This document shows, piece after piece, positions 46,353 through 54,704 of a DNA stretch of 64,000 nucleotides. Within the stretch, counting starts at the first letter, position 1. Each line of letters starts with the position of its first letter. The stretch is from Rhizobium sp. SL42 (GTDB lineage: Bacteria; Pseudomonadota; Alphaproteobacteria; Rhizobiales; Rhizobiaceae): positions 1,502,001 to 1,566,000 of the forward strand of contig NZ_CP063397.1 in NCBI RefSeq assembly GCF_021729845.1, in the 5' to 3' direction. The notes beneath the pieces were generated by a model. The model did no database searches. It was given only the letters and a program-made list of their open reading frames with translations, and was not told where the DNA came from. The position numbers were made by a program, and so were the translations under genes.

Positions 46353-47369
46353 TCAATTGACGCGGGCGATACAGAAGTCGATCACGTCGTTGAGCGCATC
46401 TTTCCACGGCGTCTCGGGCAGAGGTGCCAGGGCATCGCGGGCAATGGTGCCGTAATGCTGTGCCCGCTGGATCGTTTCGCTGAGCGCACCATAGCGGCTG
46501 ATCAGCCCCAATGCCTTTTCGAGCCGGGCGTCGTCGTTCTGGCCGCCTTCGATCGATTCCCGCCAGAAGTCGCGTTCGGTGGAGGTGCCGCGGCGATAGG
46601 ACAGGATCACCGGCAGGGTGATCTTGCCCTCGCGAAAATCGTCGCCGACATTCTTGCCGAGGTCTGCGGCCTTGCCGCCATAGTCCAGCGCGTCGTCGAC
46701 CAGCTGGAAGGCAAGGCCAAGGTTCATGCCATAGGATTTCAGCGCATTGCGCGTCGCCTTGTCGGTCTGGGCCACGATCGGCCCGACTTCGGCCGCCGCC
46801 GCAAACAGCGCAGCCGTCTTGGCCCGGATCACCGAGAGGTAGTCGTCTTCGGTGGTCTCCATGTTCTTGGCGACGGACAGCTGCAGCACTTCGCCTTCGG
46901 CGATCACAGAGGCGGCCGTCGACAGCACGTCGAGCGCATCGAGCGAGCCGACATCCACCATCATCCGGAAAGCCTGGCCGAGCAGGAAGTCGCCGACAAG
47001 AACGCTGGCCTGGTTGCCCCAGATGGTGCGTGCCGTCGATTTGCCGCGCCGGAGATCGCTTTCGTCCACCACGTCGTCATGCAGCAGCGTTGCCGTGTGC
47101 ATGAATTCGACAGCGGTGGCCAGCTTGATGTGATGGTCGCCCTCATAGCCGAACATCGATGCTGTCGCCAGCGTCAGCATTGGCCGCAGCCGCTTGCCGC
47201 CCGACGAAATCAGGTGGTTGGCGACTTCCGGGATCATCTGGACATCCGAGCCCGCCTTCGACAGGATCAGCTGGTTCACCCGTTCCATGCCGCTTTTGGT
47301 CAGGTCCACCAAGGGCTTGATGGAAGCCTGTTTGTTTTTGTTTTCCTCAAGCGGTATGACTACGCCCAA
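46353..47369 (-). CDS. ispB: octaprenyl/polyprenyl diphosphate synthase
   Basis: This trans-prenyltransferase makes the quinone side chain from IPP and an allylic diphosphate. The first aspartate-rich motif is LLHDDVVDESDLRRG and the second LVDDALDYGG, with GGKRLRPML upstream for IPP binding. The start is a TTG (47369): the protein then begins MGVVIPLEENKNK, as I recall for other rhizobial orthologues, with CAGGAG at proper spacing; no ATG fits. Length 338. It is divergent from the DUF2007 gene with about 105 bp between starts. Confidence 0.92.
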   Translation of the reverse strand: MGVVIPLEENKNKQASIKPLVDLTKSGMERVNQLILSKAGSDVQMIPEVANHLISSGGKRLRPMLTLATASMFGYEGDHHIKLATAVEFMHTATLLHDDVVDESDLRRGKSTARTIWGNQASVLVGDFLLGQAFRMMVDVGSLDALDVLSTAASVIAEGEVLQLSVAKNMETTEDDYLSVIRAKTAALFAAAAEVGPIVAQTDKATRNALKSYGMNLGLAFQLVDDALDYGGKAADLGKNVGDDFREGKITLPVILSYRRGTSTERDFWRESIEGGQNDDARLEKALGLISRYGALSETIQRAQHYGTIARDALAPLPETPWKDALNDVIDFCIARVN

Positions 47370-47475
47370 CGCACCGGACTCCTGTTCAATTCTGCCTCGA
47401 CAATAAAAAGCCGAGGCACCCACGGCAAGGGGCGAATTGTCCCGGAACGGCAATGAAGAAGGTTTTCTGGGTAAA

Positions 47476-47706
47476 ATGCACGAGATCATCCGTTCGAACG
47501 ACGTCGTCCTTCTCTCCTTTGCCGAAAGCCTGATGCGGGACGCCGGGATCGCTGTGATGATTGCCGACCAGCAGATGAGCATTCTCGAAGGCTCGCTGGG
47601 CATGCTGCAGCGCAGGCTGCTCGTCGATTCAGAAGAGGTCGGTCAGGCGCGTCGGATCCTCACCGATGCGGGTCTTGCGGCCGAGTTGCGGGACGACGAG
47701 GCCTGA
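47476..47706 (+). CDS. DUF2007 domain protein
   Basis: The 76-residue protein (MHEIIRSNDVVLLSFAESLM...) is a single DUF2007 domain with the pattern LxDAGIxxxxxDQQMSxLEGSLG and ending RRLLVDSEEVGQARRILTDAG. DUF2007 is a ferredoxin-like fold thought to be a signal transducing or PII-like domain; its role is unknown. I start at 47476 rather than at the in-frame ATG at 47437, because the domain begins there. It is 6 bp ahead of the methyltransferase gene, with which it is probably co-transcribed. Confidence 0.82.
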   Translation: MHEIIRSNDVVLLSFAESLMRDAGIAVMIADQQMSILEGSLGMLQRRLLVDSEEVGQARRILTDAGLAAELRDDEA

Positions 47707-47712
47707 AGCCCG

Positions 47713-48498
47713 ATGTTGCACCAGCCATCTTCCGAAACCATCGACGCCTTTCACCGCGGCCGCTTTCATCTGGTCCAGCCGCGCGGCCGGGGTCATCGCG
47801 CAGGCATGGATGCCATGTTGCTGGCTTCCCTGGTGGTAGAGGACGGGCCGTTTCGTCTTGCGGATCTGGGGGCTGGCGCCGGTGCGGCAGGCCTTGCCGT
47901 GGCCTCCAGGCTGCTGGATGCAGACGTGGTGCTCGTCGAACGCTCGCCCGACATGGCGGAATTCGCCCGAAAGAGCCTCGCACTGGCTGAAAATGCACAA
48001 TATGCCGACCGGATCTCGGTTCTTGAGACGGACGTCACGCTGACCGGGCGCGCCCGTGCTGCTGCGGGTCTATGCGATGACAGCTTCCATCATGTCATCA
48101 TGAACCCGCCGTTCAACGATGCCAGCGACCGCCGCACGCCGGACGTCTTGAAGGCAGAGGCGCATGCGATGACCGAAAACCTGTTCGAAAGCTGGATCCG
48201 AACCGCTGGCGCCATCGCCCTGCCTGGTGGGCAATTGTCGCTGATCGCAAGACCCCAGTCGATCGCCGAAATCATCGCCGCCTGCGGTCGCCGCTTCGGT
48301 GGCATCGAGATTACCGCCATCCATCCGCGGCCGGGCGAGAACGCGACCCGCATTCTGGTTACCGCGATCAAGGGGTCGCGGGCGCGTCTGCAACTGCGGG
48401 CGCCGCTCTTGATGCATGACCGCGGGGACAGCCATGCCTTCGCCCCTCTTGTCGATGATCTGAACAATGGCCGTGCCGGTTACGCCCGTCAGCGCTGA
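47713..48498 (+). CDS. TrmN6-like SAM-dependent methyltransferase
   Basis: The 261-residue protein has a Rossmann SAM-binding loop ADLGAGAGAAGLAVASRL and the N6-adenine methyltransferase motif NPPFND (the NPPY/F form). The start segment RGHRAGMDAMLLAS resembles TrmN6 (YfiC), which methylates A37 of tRNA1-Val. Amino-methyltransferase activity on RNA is therefore the best guess, with glutamine- or rRNA-type targets not excluded. It follows DUF2007 by 6 bp. Confidence 0.87.
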   Translation: MLHQPSSETIDAFHRGRFHLVQPRGRGHRAGMDAMLLASLVVEDGPFRLADLGAGAGAAGLAVASRLLDADVVLVERSPDMAEFARKSLALAENAQYADRISVLETDVTLTGRARAAAGLCDDSFHHVIMNPPFNDASDRRTPDVLKAEAHAMTENLFESWIRTAGAIALPGGQLSLIARPQSIAEIIAACGRRFGGIEITAIHPRPGENATRILVTAIKGSRARLQLRAPLLMHDRGDSHAFAPLVDDLNNGRAGYARQR

Positions 48499-48594
48499 TC
48501 GTGCATCGCCCGAATTTTGTATGCAGCCATTGCGTTTGGGGGCCGGCTTCTTACATCTCGACAAGGTTTTGACACGTAGGAGGATAGTGCGTCC

Positions 48595-49458
48595 ATGGCA
48601 GATTTTTTGAAGCGGCTGGTGCCGAAACGCTTCCGCAAGCAGGGGATCGTCATCCCCGTCGTGCGTCTGCATGGTGCGATCATGAGCGGAGGTTCCAAGT
48701 TCAGGCCAGCGCTCAATCTTGCCAGTGTCGCGCCACAGCTGGAAAAGGCCTTCGCCATGAAGGACAGCCCCGCCGTTGCTCTGTCGATCAATTCTCCCGG
48801 CGGTTCGCCTGTCCAGTCGCGCATGATCTTTGACCGTATCCGCGCCCTTGCCGAAGAGAAGAACAAGCGCGTTCTCGTCTTCGTCGAGGATGTGGCAGCG
48901 TCGGGCGGCTACATGCTCGCCATTGCCGGAGACGAGATCATTGTCGACGCGACCTCGATTGTCGGTTCCATCGGTGTGGTCTCGGGCGGCTTCGGGTTCC
49001 CGGAGCTTTTGAAGAAGATCGGCGTTGAGCGCCGCGTCTACACCGCCGGCGAAAACAAGGCGATCCTCGATCCGTTCCAGCCCGAAAAGGAAGGCGATAT
49101 CGAGTATCTGAAGACCCTGCAGCTGGAGATCCACGAGATCTTCATCGACATGGTCAAGGCCCGGCGCGGCGTGCTTCTGGCCGAGGATCCGACCCTGTTT
49201 TCCGGCCTGTTCTGGACCGGCCGTCGCGGCGTCGAGCTTGGCCTTGTCGATCGGCTCGGCAATATGCGCCAGGAAATCAAGACGCGGTATGGCAAAGATG
49301 CCAGGCTCGAATTGATCAGCGGTGCCAAGAGCCTGTTCGGCAAGCGCGTGACGGGTGTGGATGCATTCGGTTCCATCGACCAGATTGCCGCGCAAACCGT
49401 GGCGGGACTTGCCGACACGCTTGAGGAAAAGGCATTGTGGTCGCGCTACGGTCTCTGA
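48595..49458 (+). CDS. S49-family (SppA-like) serine peptidase
   Basis: The 287-residue protein has the SppA fold: the substrate-loop SINSPGGSPVQS, the catalytic Ser in EDVAASGGYMLA, and TSIVGSIGVVSGGFGF. It lacks the N-terminal membrane helix of E. coli SppA and SohB, so it may be soluble or only peripherally bound. Known family members degrade signal peptides in the membrane. GGAGGATAG lies before the ATG. The next gene (41 bp downstream) is a small membrane protein that could anchor it, though this is a guess. Confidence 0.88.
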   Translation: MADFLKRLVPKRFRKQGIVIPVVRLHGAIMSGGSKFRPALNLASVAPQLEKAFAMKDSPAVALSINSPGGSPVQSRMIFDRIRALAEEKNKRVLVFVEDVAASGGYMLAIAGDEIIVDATSIVGSIGVVSGGFGFPELLKKIGVERRVYTAGENKAILDPFQPEKEGDIEYLKTLQLEIHEIFIDMVKARRGVLLAEDPTLFSGLFWTGRRGVELGLVDRLGNMRQEIKTRYGKDARLELISGAKSLFGKRVTGVDAFGSIDQIAAQTVAGLADTLEEKALWSRYGL

Positions 49459-49499
49459 CCGCGGCACGGCATGGTTAGGACGCGACGGGGCGAGGGGAC

Positions 49500-49691
49500 A
49501 TGGCGCAACTGATATTTTTCGGACTGCTGTTCGGCGGCGGCTGGATGCTCTACCGCAAATTTGTCAGCGATGCGGAAAAGCTCGCGGCCAAGTCCCGTGC
49601 GGCGGAGAAGGAGCGCGAAACGGGTGCGATCGGAACGCTGGTCCAGGACAAGGAAACCGGCGAATACCGTGTCCGCCGCGACGACGAATAG
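49500..49691 (+). CDS. small membrane-anchored protein of unknown function
   Basis: The 63-residue protein starts with one membrane helix (MAQLIFFGLLFGGGWMLYRK), then a charged Lys/Glu/Ala-rich amphipathic helix and a short C-terminal part (DKETGEYRVRRDDE). GCGAGGGGAC gives a good ribosome binding site directly before the ATG. It lies in the S49 peptidase region and is probably co-transcribed with it. I recall the same small protein in other rhizobia, but no function. Confidence 0.72.
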   Translation: MAQLIFFGLLFGGGWMLYRKFVSDAEKLAAKSRAAEKERETGAIGTLVQDKETGEYRVRRDDE

Positions 49692-49744
49692 TCCTGCGCT
49701 GCGAAAGCGCCGTCCATATTCTGCCCGGTTCTGGAGGGGCGCCG

Positions 49745-50398
49745 ATGGCCGATGAGGCACACTCTGATGGTGCGGCCGTGACGCCGGCACGCGATCATTG
49801 GGACAATGTCTATCGTCACAAGGCCGAACACGAAGTCAGCTGGTTTGAGGAGCGGCCCGATCTTTCACTGTCGCTGTTACGATCGGCGGGCATCGGGCTG
49901 GATGTGGCCGTCATCGATGTCGGTGGAGGGGCCTCTGCTCTGGTCGATGCCCTGATCGTTGAAGGGCAGGCCCATGTCACGGTGCTGGACCTGTCTGCCG
50001 CCGCCCTCGATCGCGCCCAACAGCGCCTGCCGGGTGTCAGAAGCGTGGATTGGGTTGTCGCCGATATACGTAGCTGGACCCCGACGCGCCATTTTCATGC
50101 CTGGCACGACAGGGCTGCATTCCACTTCCTCACCGAAGTCAGCGACCAGAATGCCTATGTAACCGTGTTGAAATCGGCACTGCTGGTCGGCGGCGTGGCG
50201 GTCATCGGCACCTTTGCGCCGGACGGGCCGAAAAAATGCAGCGGTCTGCCGGTCGCCCGTCACGACTGCACCAGCCTGCAACGGTTGCTCGGTCCCGATT
50301 TTGATCTGCTCGGCAGTATCAGCCATGAGCATCATACGCCGTCGGGATCGGTGCAAAAATTCCAGTTCAGCACATTCCGCCGGCGCGGCGCACCTTGA
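49745..50398 (+). CDS. class I SAM-dependent methyltransferase
   Basis: The 217-residue protein starts at 49745 (MADEAHSDGA); the frame is open upstream but overlaps the preceding two genes. WDNVYRHKAEHEVSWFEERP followed by the SAM-binding VIDVGGGASALVDALI is typical of a methyltransferase group that includes thiopurine- and tellurite-like enzymes. Post II is VTVLDLSAAALDRAQQRL. The substrate cannot be told. A run of C-terminal residues (SISHEHHTPSGSVQKFQFST) matches this group. It is followed by a 143-bp gap. Confidence 0.87.
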   Translation: MADEAHSDGAAVTPARDHWDNVYRHKAEHEVSWFEERPDLSLSLLRSAGIGLDVAVIDVGGGASALVDALIVEGQAHVTVLDLSAAALDRAQQRLPGVRSVDWVVADIRSWTPTRHFHAWHDRAAFHFLTEVSDQNAYVTVLKSALLVGGVAVIGTFAPDGPKKCSGLPVARHDCTSLQRLLGPDFDLLGSISHEHHTPSGSVQKFQFSTFRRRGAP

Positions 50399-50541
50399 TG
50401 CTGCGCGTTTTGCTCCGGCCCGGCGTCTTGAGTTGCAATGTGTTTCGCCCTATTTTGAGTATCGTTTGATCATTAAGCCATGCGCGGAATTGAGGGGGTT
50501 GTTCTGCCGCCTGGTGACGACGGCCTCGAAGGGGTAGCAAT

Positions 50542-51675
50542 ATTCGTACGCAGGATTTCCTCAATATTGGCGGAGAGGCTGCAATTGAAATTTGCAGTTT
50601 TGATTGGGCCTCGAGCGAATTGGGACCGATCGACAATTGGCCGCAGTCGCTGAAATCGACGCTCCGCCTGGTTCTCTCCTCGCGCCAGCCCATGTGCTTC
50701 TGGTGGGGTGAAGACCTGCTGCAGTTTCACAATGATGCCTATCTGCCAATGCTGGGCAAGCGTCAGCCCGCCATCGGCAAGCCCTTCAAGGAGCTTTGGT
50801 CGGATGTCTGGGAGGACGTCCTGCCTTTCGTGCGCAGTGCGCTGGCTGGCAAGGGCACCTGGATGGAAAACCTGCCGCTGACCCTGACCCGCAACGGTTA
50901 TGAGGAACAGACCTATTTTACCTTTTCTTATAGCCCGCTCTATGACGACACTGGCGATATCCGCGGCATCTTGAATGTCGTTACGGAAACGACACAGGCC
51001 ATGCAGGATCGCGTAGCCCTCGAACGGGCCTATGCCGATGCGACGAGCCATATCCTTGAGCGCGAAAAGCACGAGGAGGAACTCAAGCTCCTCAATCGCG
51101 AGCTTGCACACCGGATGAAGAACACCCTGGCCATGGTCCAGTCGATCGTCAGCCAGACCCTGCGCGGCGCCTCGTCCCTGTCGGACGCCGCCTCGACGAT
51201 ATCCGCCCGCATCCAGACGCTTGCCAAGGCGCAGGATCTGCTTACCGGCATGAGCGTGACGGCAGCCGAGGTGTCGGCGATCGCCAATGCCGCCGTCGCG
51301 CCGCACAGCGACAGCGAGATACGCTTCCATATGCAGGGTCCGAATGTTTACCTGTCGGCGCAACAGGCGCTTGGCCTGTCGCTTGCCATCCATGAGCTTG
51401 CGACCAACGCGACCAAATACGGCGCCCTGTCGCTGCCTGGCGGGCGTGTCGATGTCAGTTGGGCCCGGCAAGGCAGCGAGGGCTTTTCCTTTGACTGGCG
51501 CGAAAGCGGCGGTCCGCCGGTCAGCGAACCGCCCCGACGCGGCTTCGGCTCAAGGCTGACCGAGCGCGTTGTCTCGGACCTGTTCAAGGGCGAGGCGAAG
51601 ATCCACTTCCTGCCGGATGGCGTGATCTTCTCGCTGAGCGGCCGGTTGAACCAGATCGCCGATCTGGATCGCTAG
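50542..51675 (+). CDS. HWE-family sensor histidine kinase, start codon uncertain
   Basis: HWE kinases are common in rhizobia. A PAS-type domain covers the first 150 residues, then the phospho-acceptor box NRELAHRMKNTLAMVQSIVS, the N box HELATNATKYGAL and the WRE of the HWE name (FDWRESGGPPV). The first usual start in frame is a TTG at 50620, but the frame is open up to 50518 and the upstream codons continue the conserved PAS pattern (EICSFDWASSELGPIDNW). The only candidates before TTG are ATT codons; ATT at 50542 has GAAGGGG at 7 nt. I give 50542 for that reason. With TTG the protein would be 351 residues, with ATT 377. Confidence 0.85.
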   Translation: MRTQDFLNIGGEAAIEICSFDWASSELGPIDNWPQSLKSTLRLVLSSRQPMCFWWGEDLLQFHNDAYLPMLGKRQPAIGKPFKELWSDVWEDVLPFVRSALAGKGTWMENLPLTLTRNGYEEQTYFTFSYSPLYDDTGDIRGILNVVTETTQAMQDRVALERAYADATSHILEREKHEEELKLLNRELAHRMKNTLAMVQSIVSQTLRGASSLSDAASTISARIQTLAKAQDLLTGMSVTAAEVSAIANAAVAPHSDSEIRFHMQGPNVYLSAQQALGLSLAIHELATNATKYGALSLPGGRVDVSWARQGSEGFSFDWRESGGPPVSEPPRRGFGSRLTERVVSDLFKGEAKIHFLPDGVIFSLSGRLNQIADLDR

Positions 51676-51789
51676 AACGCGATCGCGCCTATCGCTGAGC
51701 TCGCAATCCCCTTCACATGCTTGACCCGTCCGCCCCGTCGTGGCACCAGACGGACCACGCATTTCAAGCCAAGTTTTGGACGATATCCC

Positions 51790-52746
51790 ATGACCACGTC
51801 TCTCGCCCCGCATATGGACCCGAAGCGCTCTTTCCAGGCGCTGATCCTGACATTGCACGCCTATTGGGCCGACAAGGGCTGCGCCGTGCTGCAGCCATAT
51901 GACATGGAAGTGGGCGCCGGCACCTTCCATCCGGCAACCACCCTGCGCGCGCTTGGCCCCAAGCCGTGGAAGGCCGCCTATGTGCAGCCCTCGCGCCGTC
52001 CGTCCGACGGTCGTTACGGCGAAAACCCCAATCGCATGCAGCACTATTACCAGTACCAGGTCATCCTGAAGCCGAACCCGTCCAACCTGCAGGAGCTCTA
52101 TCTCGGCTCGCTCAAGGCCATCGGACTTGATCCGCTGCTGCATGACGTGCGTTTTGTCGAAGACGATTGGGAAAGCCCGACGCTCGGCGCCTGGGGCCTC
52201 GGCTGGGAATGCTGGTGCGACGGCATGGAAGTTTCGCAGTTCACCTATTTCCAGGCCGTCTGCGGCATCGACTGCTCGCCGGTCGCCGGCGAACTGACCT
52301 ATGGTCTCGAACGCCTGGCCATGTATGTCCAGGGCGTCGACAATGTCTACGACCTGAATTTCAACGGTCGCGAAGGTGAGGAGAAAATCTCCTATGGCGA
52401 CGTCTTCATGCAGGCCGAGCAGGAATATTCGAGGCACAATTTCGAATTCGCCAATACCGAGATGCTGCATCGCCACTTCATCGATGCCGAGACGGAATGC
52501 CAGGCGCTTCTCGCCGCAGGCGCGCCTTCCGACAACGATAACCAGCGCCTGCACAAATGCGTCTTCCCGGCCTATGACCAGTGCATCAAGGCAAGCCATG
52601 TCTTCAACCTGCTCGATGCCCGCGGCGTGATCTCGGTCACCGAGCGCCAGAGCTACATCCTGCGCGTACGCACGCTCGCCAAGGCCTGCGGCGAAGCATT
52701 TTTGCTGACAGATGCCGGCGGCGTGAATTTCGGCAGGGCCGCCTGA
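51790..52746 (+). CDS. glyQ: glycyl-tRNA synthetase alpha subunit
   Basis: The alpha subunit of the alpha2beta2 class II glycyl-tRNA synthetase holds the active site. [40 protein letters not shown] and [20 protein letters not shown] are highly conserved. I start at [12 protein letters not shown] (51790). Length 318 is standard. The beta subunit gene glyS lies 4 kb downstream, separated by lemA, aroA and DUF2207, instead of directly next to it. Confidence 0.97.
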   Translation: MTTSLAPHMDPKRSFQALILTLHAYWADKGCAVLQPYDMEVGAGTFHPATTLRALGPKPWKAAYVQPSRRPSDGRYGENPNRMQHYYQYQVILKPNPSNLQELYLGSLKAIGLDPLLHDVRFVEDDWESPTLGAWGLGWECWCDGMEVSQFTYFQAVCGIDCSPVAGELTYGLERLAMYVQGVDNVYDLNFNGREGEEKISYGDVFMQAEQEYSRHNFEFANTEMLHRHFIDAETECQALLAAGAPSDNDNQRLHKCVFPAYDQCIKASHVFNLLDARGVISVTERQSYILRVRTLAKACGEAFLLTDAGGVNFGRAA

Positions 52747-52851
52747 TGCCGGGCCACGCCTGACTAAGATTGCCCGTAGCGCCGAACCCCGATGACTTTG
52801 CTGTGCTGACCGGCTAACGTCTGCGCATCGAAGCTGGGGAGTTGCAATTAC

Positions 52852-53403
52852 ATGTTCACGACGCTTGCCATTATTGCCGCCATCGCCGCCTATGTCGTCT
52901 TCATCTACAATGGCTTGGTCAAGGCCCGGCAGATGGCCGAGGAAGCCTGGTCGGGCATCGACGTGCAGCTGAAGCGCCGCGCCGATCTGATCCCCAACCT
53001 GATCGAGACGGTCAAGGGCTATGCCGGCCATGAAAAGGGCACGCTGGAAAGTGTCATCGAATTGCGCAACAAGGCCCAGGCCGTGCCAGCCGGCGACGTC
53101 GCCGGTCGTGCTGCTGCCGAAGGTCTTCTGGGGGCTGCCCTTGGCAAGATCGTCGCCCTTGCAGAAGCCTATCCCGACCTGAAGGCGAACGACAACTTCG
53201 TCGAGCTGCAGAAATCGCTTGAAACCATCGAGGGCGAGATCCAGATGTCGCGTCGTTACTACAATGGCGCAGCCCGCGATTTGAACGTCAAGGTCGAGAC
53301 CTTCCCGAACAATCTGGTCGCCGGCCAGTTCGGCTTTGCCAAGAAGCCGTATTTCGAGATTGCCAACGAGGCCGACCGTGCGGTACCGACGGTCAAGTTC
53401 TGA
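52852..53403 (+). CDS. lemA: LemA family protein
   Basis: The 183-residue protein has one N-terminal membrane helix (TLAIIAAIAAYVVFIYNGLV) and the LemA core of helices (KARQMAEEAWSGIDVQLKRR, DLIPNLIETVKGYAGHEKG). LemA proteins are membrane-anchored helical bundles of unknown function, frequently encoded with a DUF2207 protein. Here the DUF2207 gene is separated from it by aroA. GGAG in CTGGGGAG precedes the ATG. Confidence 0.92.
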   Translation: MFTTLAIIAAIAAYVVFIYNGLVKARQMAEEAWSGIDVQLKRRADLIPNLIETVKGYAGHEKGTLESVIELRNKAQAVPAGDVAGRAAAEGLLGAALGKIVALAEAYPDLKANDNFVELQKSLETIEGEIQMSRRYYNGAARDLNVKVETFPNNLVAGQFGFAKKPYFEIANEADRAVPTVKF

Positions 53404-53436
53404 CACCAGGCCTGCTGCCCCCTCCGAGACGAGACA

Positions 53437-54699
53437 ATGAAGACTGACAGACTGACCATCATTCCGCCTGCCCATGCCCTGACCGGCCGGGTGAGCCCTC
53501 CGGGTTCGAAGTCGATCACCAACCGCGCGCTGCTGCTCGCCGGCCTTGCCAGGGGCACGAGCCGCCTGACTGGTGCCCTGAAAAGCGACGACACCCGCTA
53601 TATGGCCGAAGCCCTGCGCGCCATGGGTGTGACCGTCGAGGAACCGGACGCGACCACCTTCGTCGTCACAAGCTCCGGCGAATTGAAAGAGCCGGCAGCA
53701 CCGCTCTTCCTCGGCAATGCCGGCACCGCGACCCGCTTCCTGACCGCGGCATTGGCGCTCGGCAAGGGCCGTTACGTCGTCGATGGCGACGAACACATGC
53801 GCAAGCGGCCGATCAAGCCGCTGGTCGATGCGCTTCAGTCGCTCGGCGTCGCGATCGCGGCTCCTTCCGGTTGCCCGCCGGTCGCCATTGATGCCAATGG
53901 TTCGTTCAGGAAGAACCATGTCGTTATCGATGCCGGCCTGTCCAGCCAGTATGTCTCTGCCCTGCAGATGGCGGCCGCCTGCGGCTCCGAACCCTTCACC
54001 ATCGAGCTCGCCGGTGCCGATATCGGCGCGCGCGGCTATATCGACCTGACGCTGTCGGCCATGCGCGCTTTTGGAGCCCAAGTGGAACAGCCGACGCCGT
54101 CCTCCTGGGTGATTCAGCCGACCGGCTATACCGCGACCGATTTCCACATCGAGCCGGATGCCTCGGCCGCCACTTATCTCTGGGGCGCGGAAGTGATGAC
54201 CGGCGGGGCGATCGATATCGGCACGCCGGCCGACGCCTTCACCCAGCCCGACGCCAAGGCCTATGATGTGATCGCCGCCTTCCCGAACATGCCTGCGGTG
54301 ATCGATGGCAGCCAGATGCAGGATGCGATCCCGACGATCGCCGTGCTTGCCGCCTTCAACAACCATCCGGTCCGTTTCATTGGCATCGCCAACCTGCGCG
54401 TCAAGGAATGCGACCGCATCCGTGCGGTCTCCACCGGCCTCAACAACATCCGCGAAGGACTGGCATCGGAGGAGGGTGATGATCTGATCGTGTCGTCCGA
54501 TCCGTCGCTCGCCGGCCAGTCGCTGCCGGCCGATATCGACACCTTCGCCGACCACCGCATTGCCATGAGCTTTGCGCTTGCCGGCCTCAAGATCCGCGAC
54601 ATCACCATTCTGGACCCCGATTGCGTCGGCAAGACCTATCCCGGCTATTGGGATGCGCTTGCCTCGCTCGGGGTCGAGCAGGTCAAACACAACGGATAA
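53437..54699 (+). CDS. aroA: 3-phosphoshikimate 1-carboxyvinyltransferase (EPSP synthase)
   Basis: AroA joins PEP to shikimate-3-phosphate in aromatic amino-acid synthesis. Motifs: [20 protein letters not shown] for phosphate binding, [50 protein letters not shown], and [11 protein letters not shown] with the catalytic Glu. The residue matching E. coli Pro101 is Phe (position 101 here, 53737-53739), and Met99 is Thr. This differs both from E. coli class I (GTAMRPL) and CP4-type class II (GNAATGCR) forms. It sits between lemA and DUF2207, 33 bp after lemA. Whether another aroA exists elsewhere cannot be seen. Confidence 0.93.
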   Translation: MKTDRLTIIPPAHALTGRVSPPGSKSITNRALLLAGLARGTSRLTGALKSDDTRYMAEALRAMGVTVEEPDATTFVVTSSGELKEPAAPLFLGNAGTATRFLTAALALGKGRYVVDGDEHMRKRPIKPLVDALQSLGVAIAAPSGCPPVAIDANGSFRKNHVVIDAGLSSQYVSALQMAAACGSEPFTIELAGADIGARGYIDLTLSAMRAFGAQVEQPTPSSWVIQPTGYTATDFHIEPDASAATYLWGAEVMTGGAIDIGTPADAFTQPDAKAYDVIAAFPNMPAVIDGSQMQDAIPTIAVLAAFNNHPVRFIGIANLRVKECDRIRAVSTGLNNIREGLASEEGDDLIVSSDPSLAGQSLPADIDTFADHRIAMSFALAGLKIRDITILDPDCVGKTYPGYWDALASLGVEQVKHNG

Positions 54700-54704
54700 G
54701 CCCT

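Noticed and set aside
51550..54690. 1046-codon open frame on the minus strand, antisense to glyQ, lemA and aroA
   Set aside because: It mirrors real genes on the plus strand; long antisense frames are expected at this GC and codon bias. The protein has no recognisable domain.
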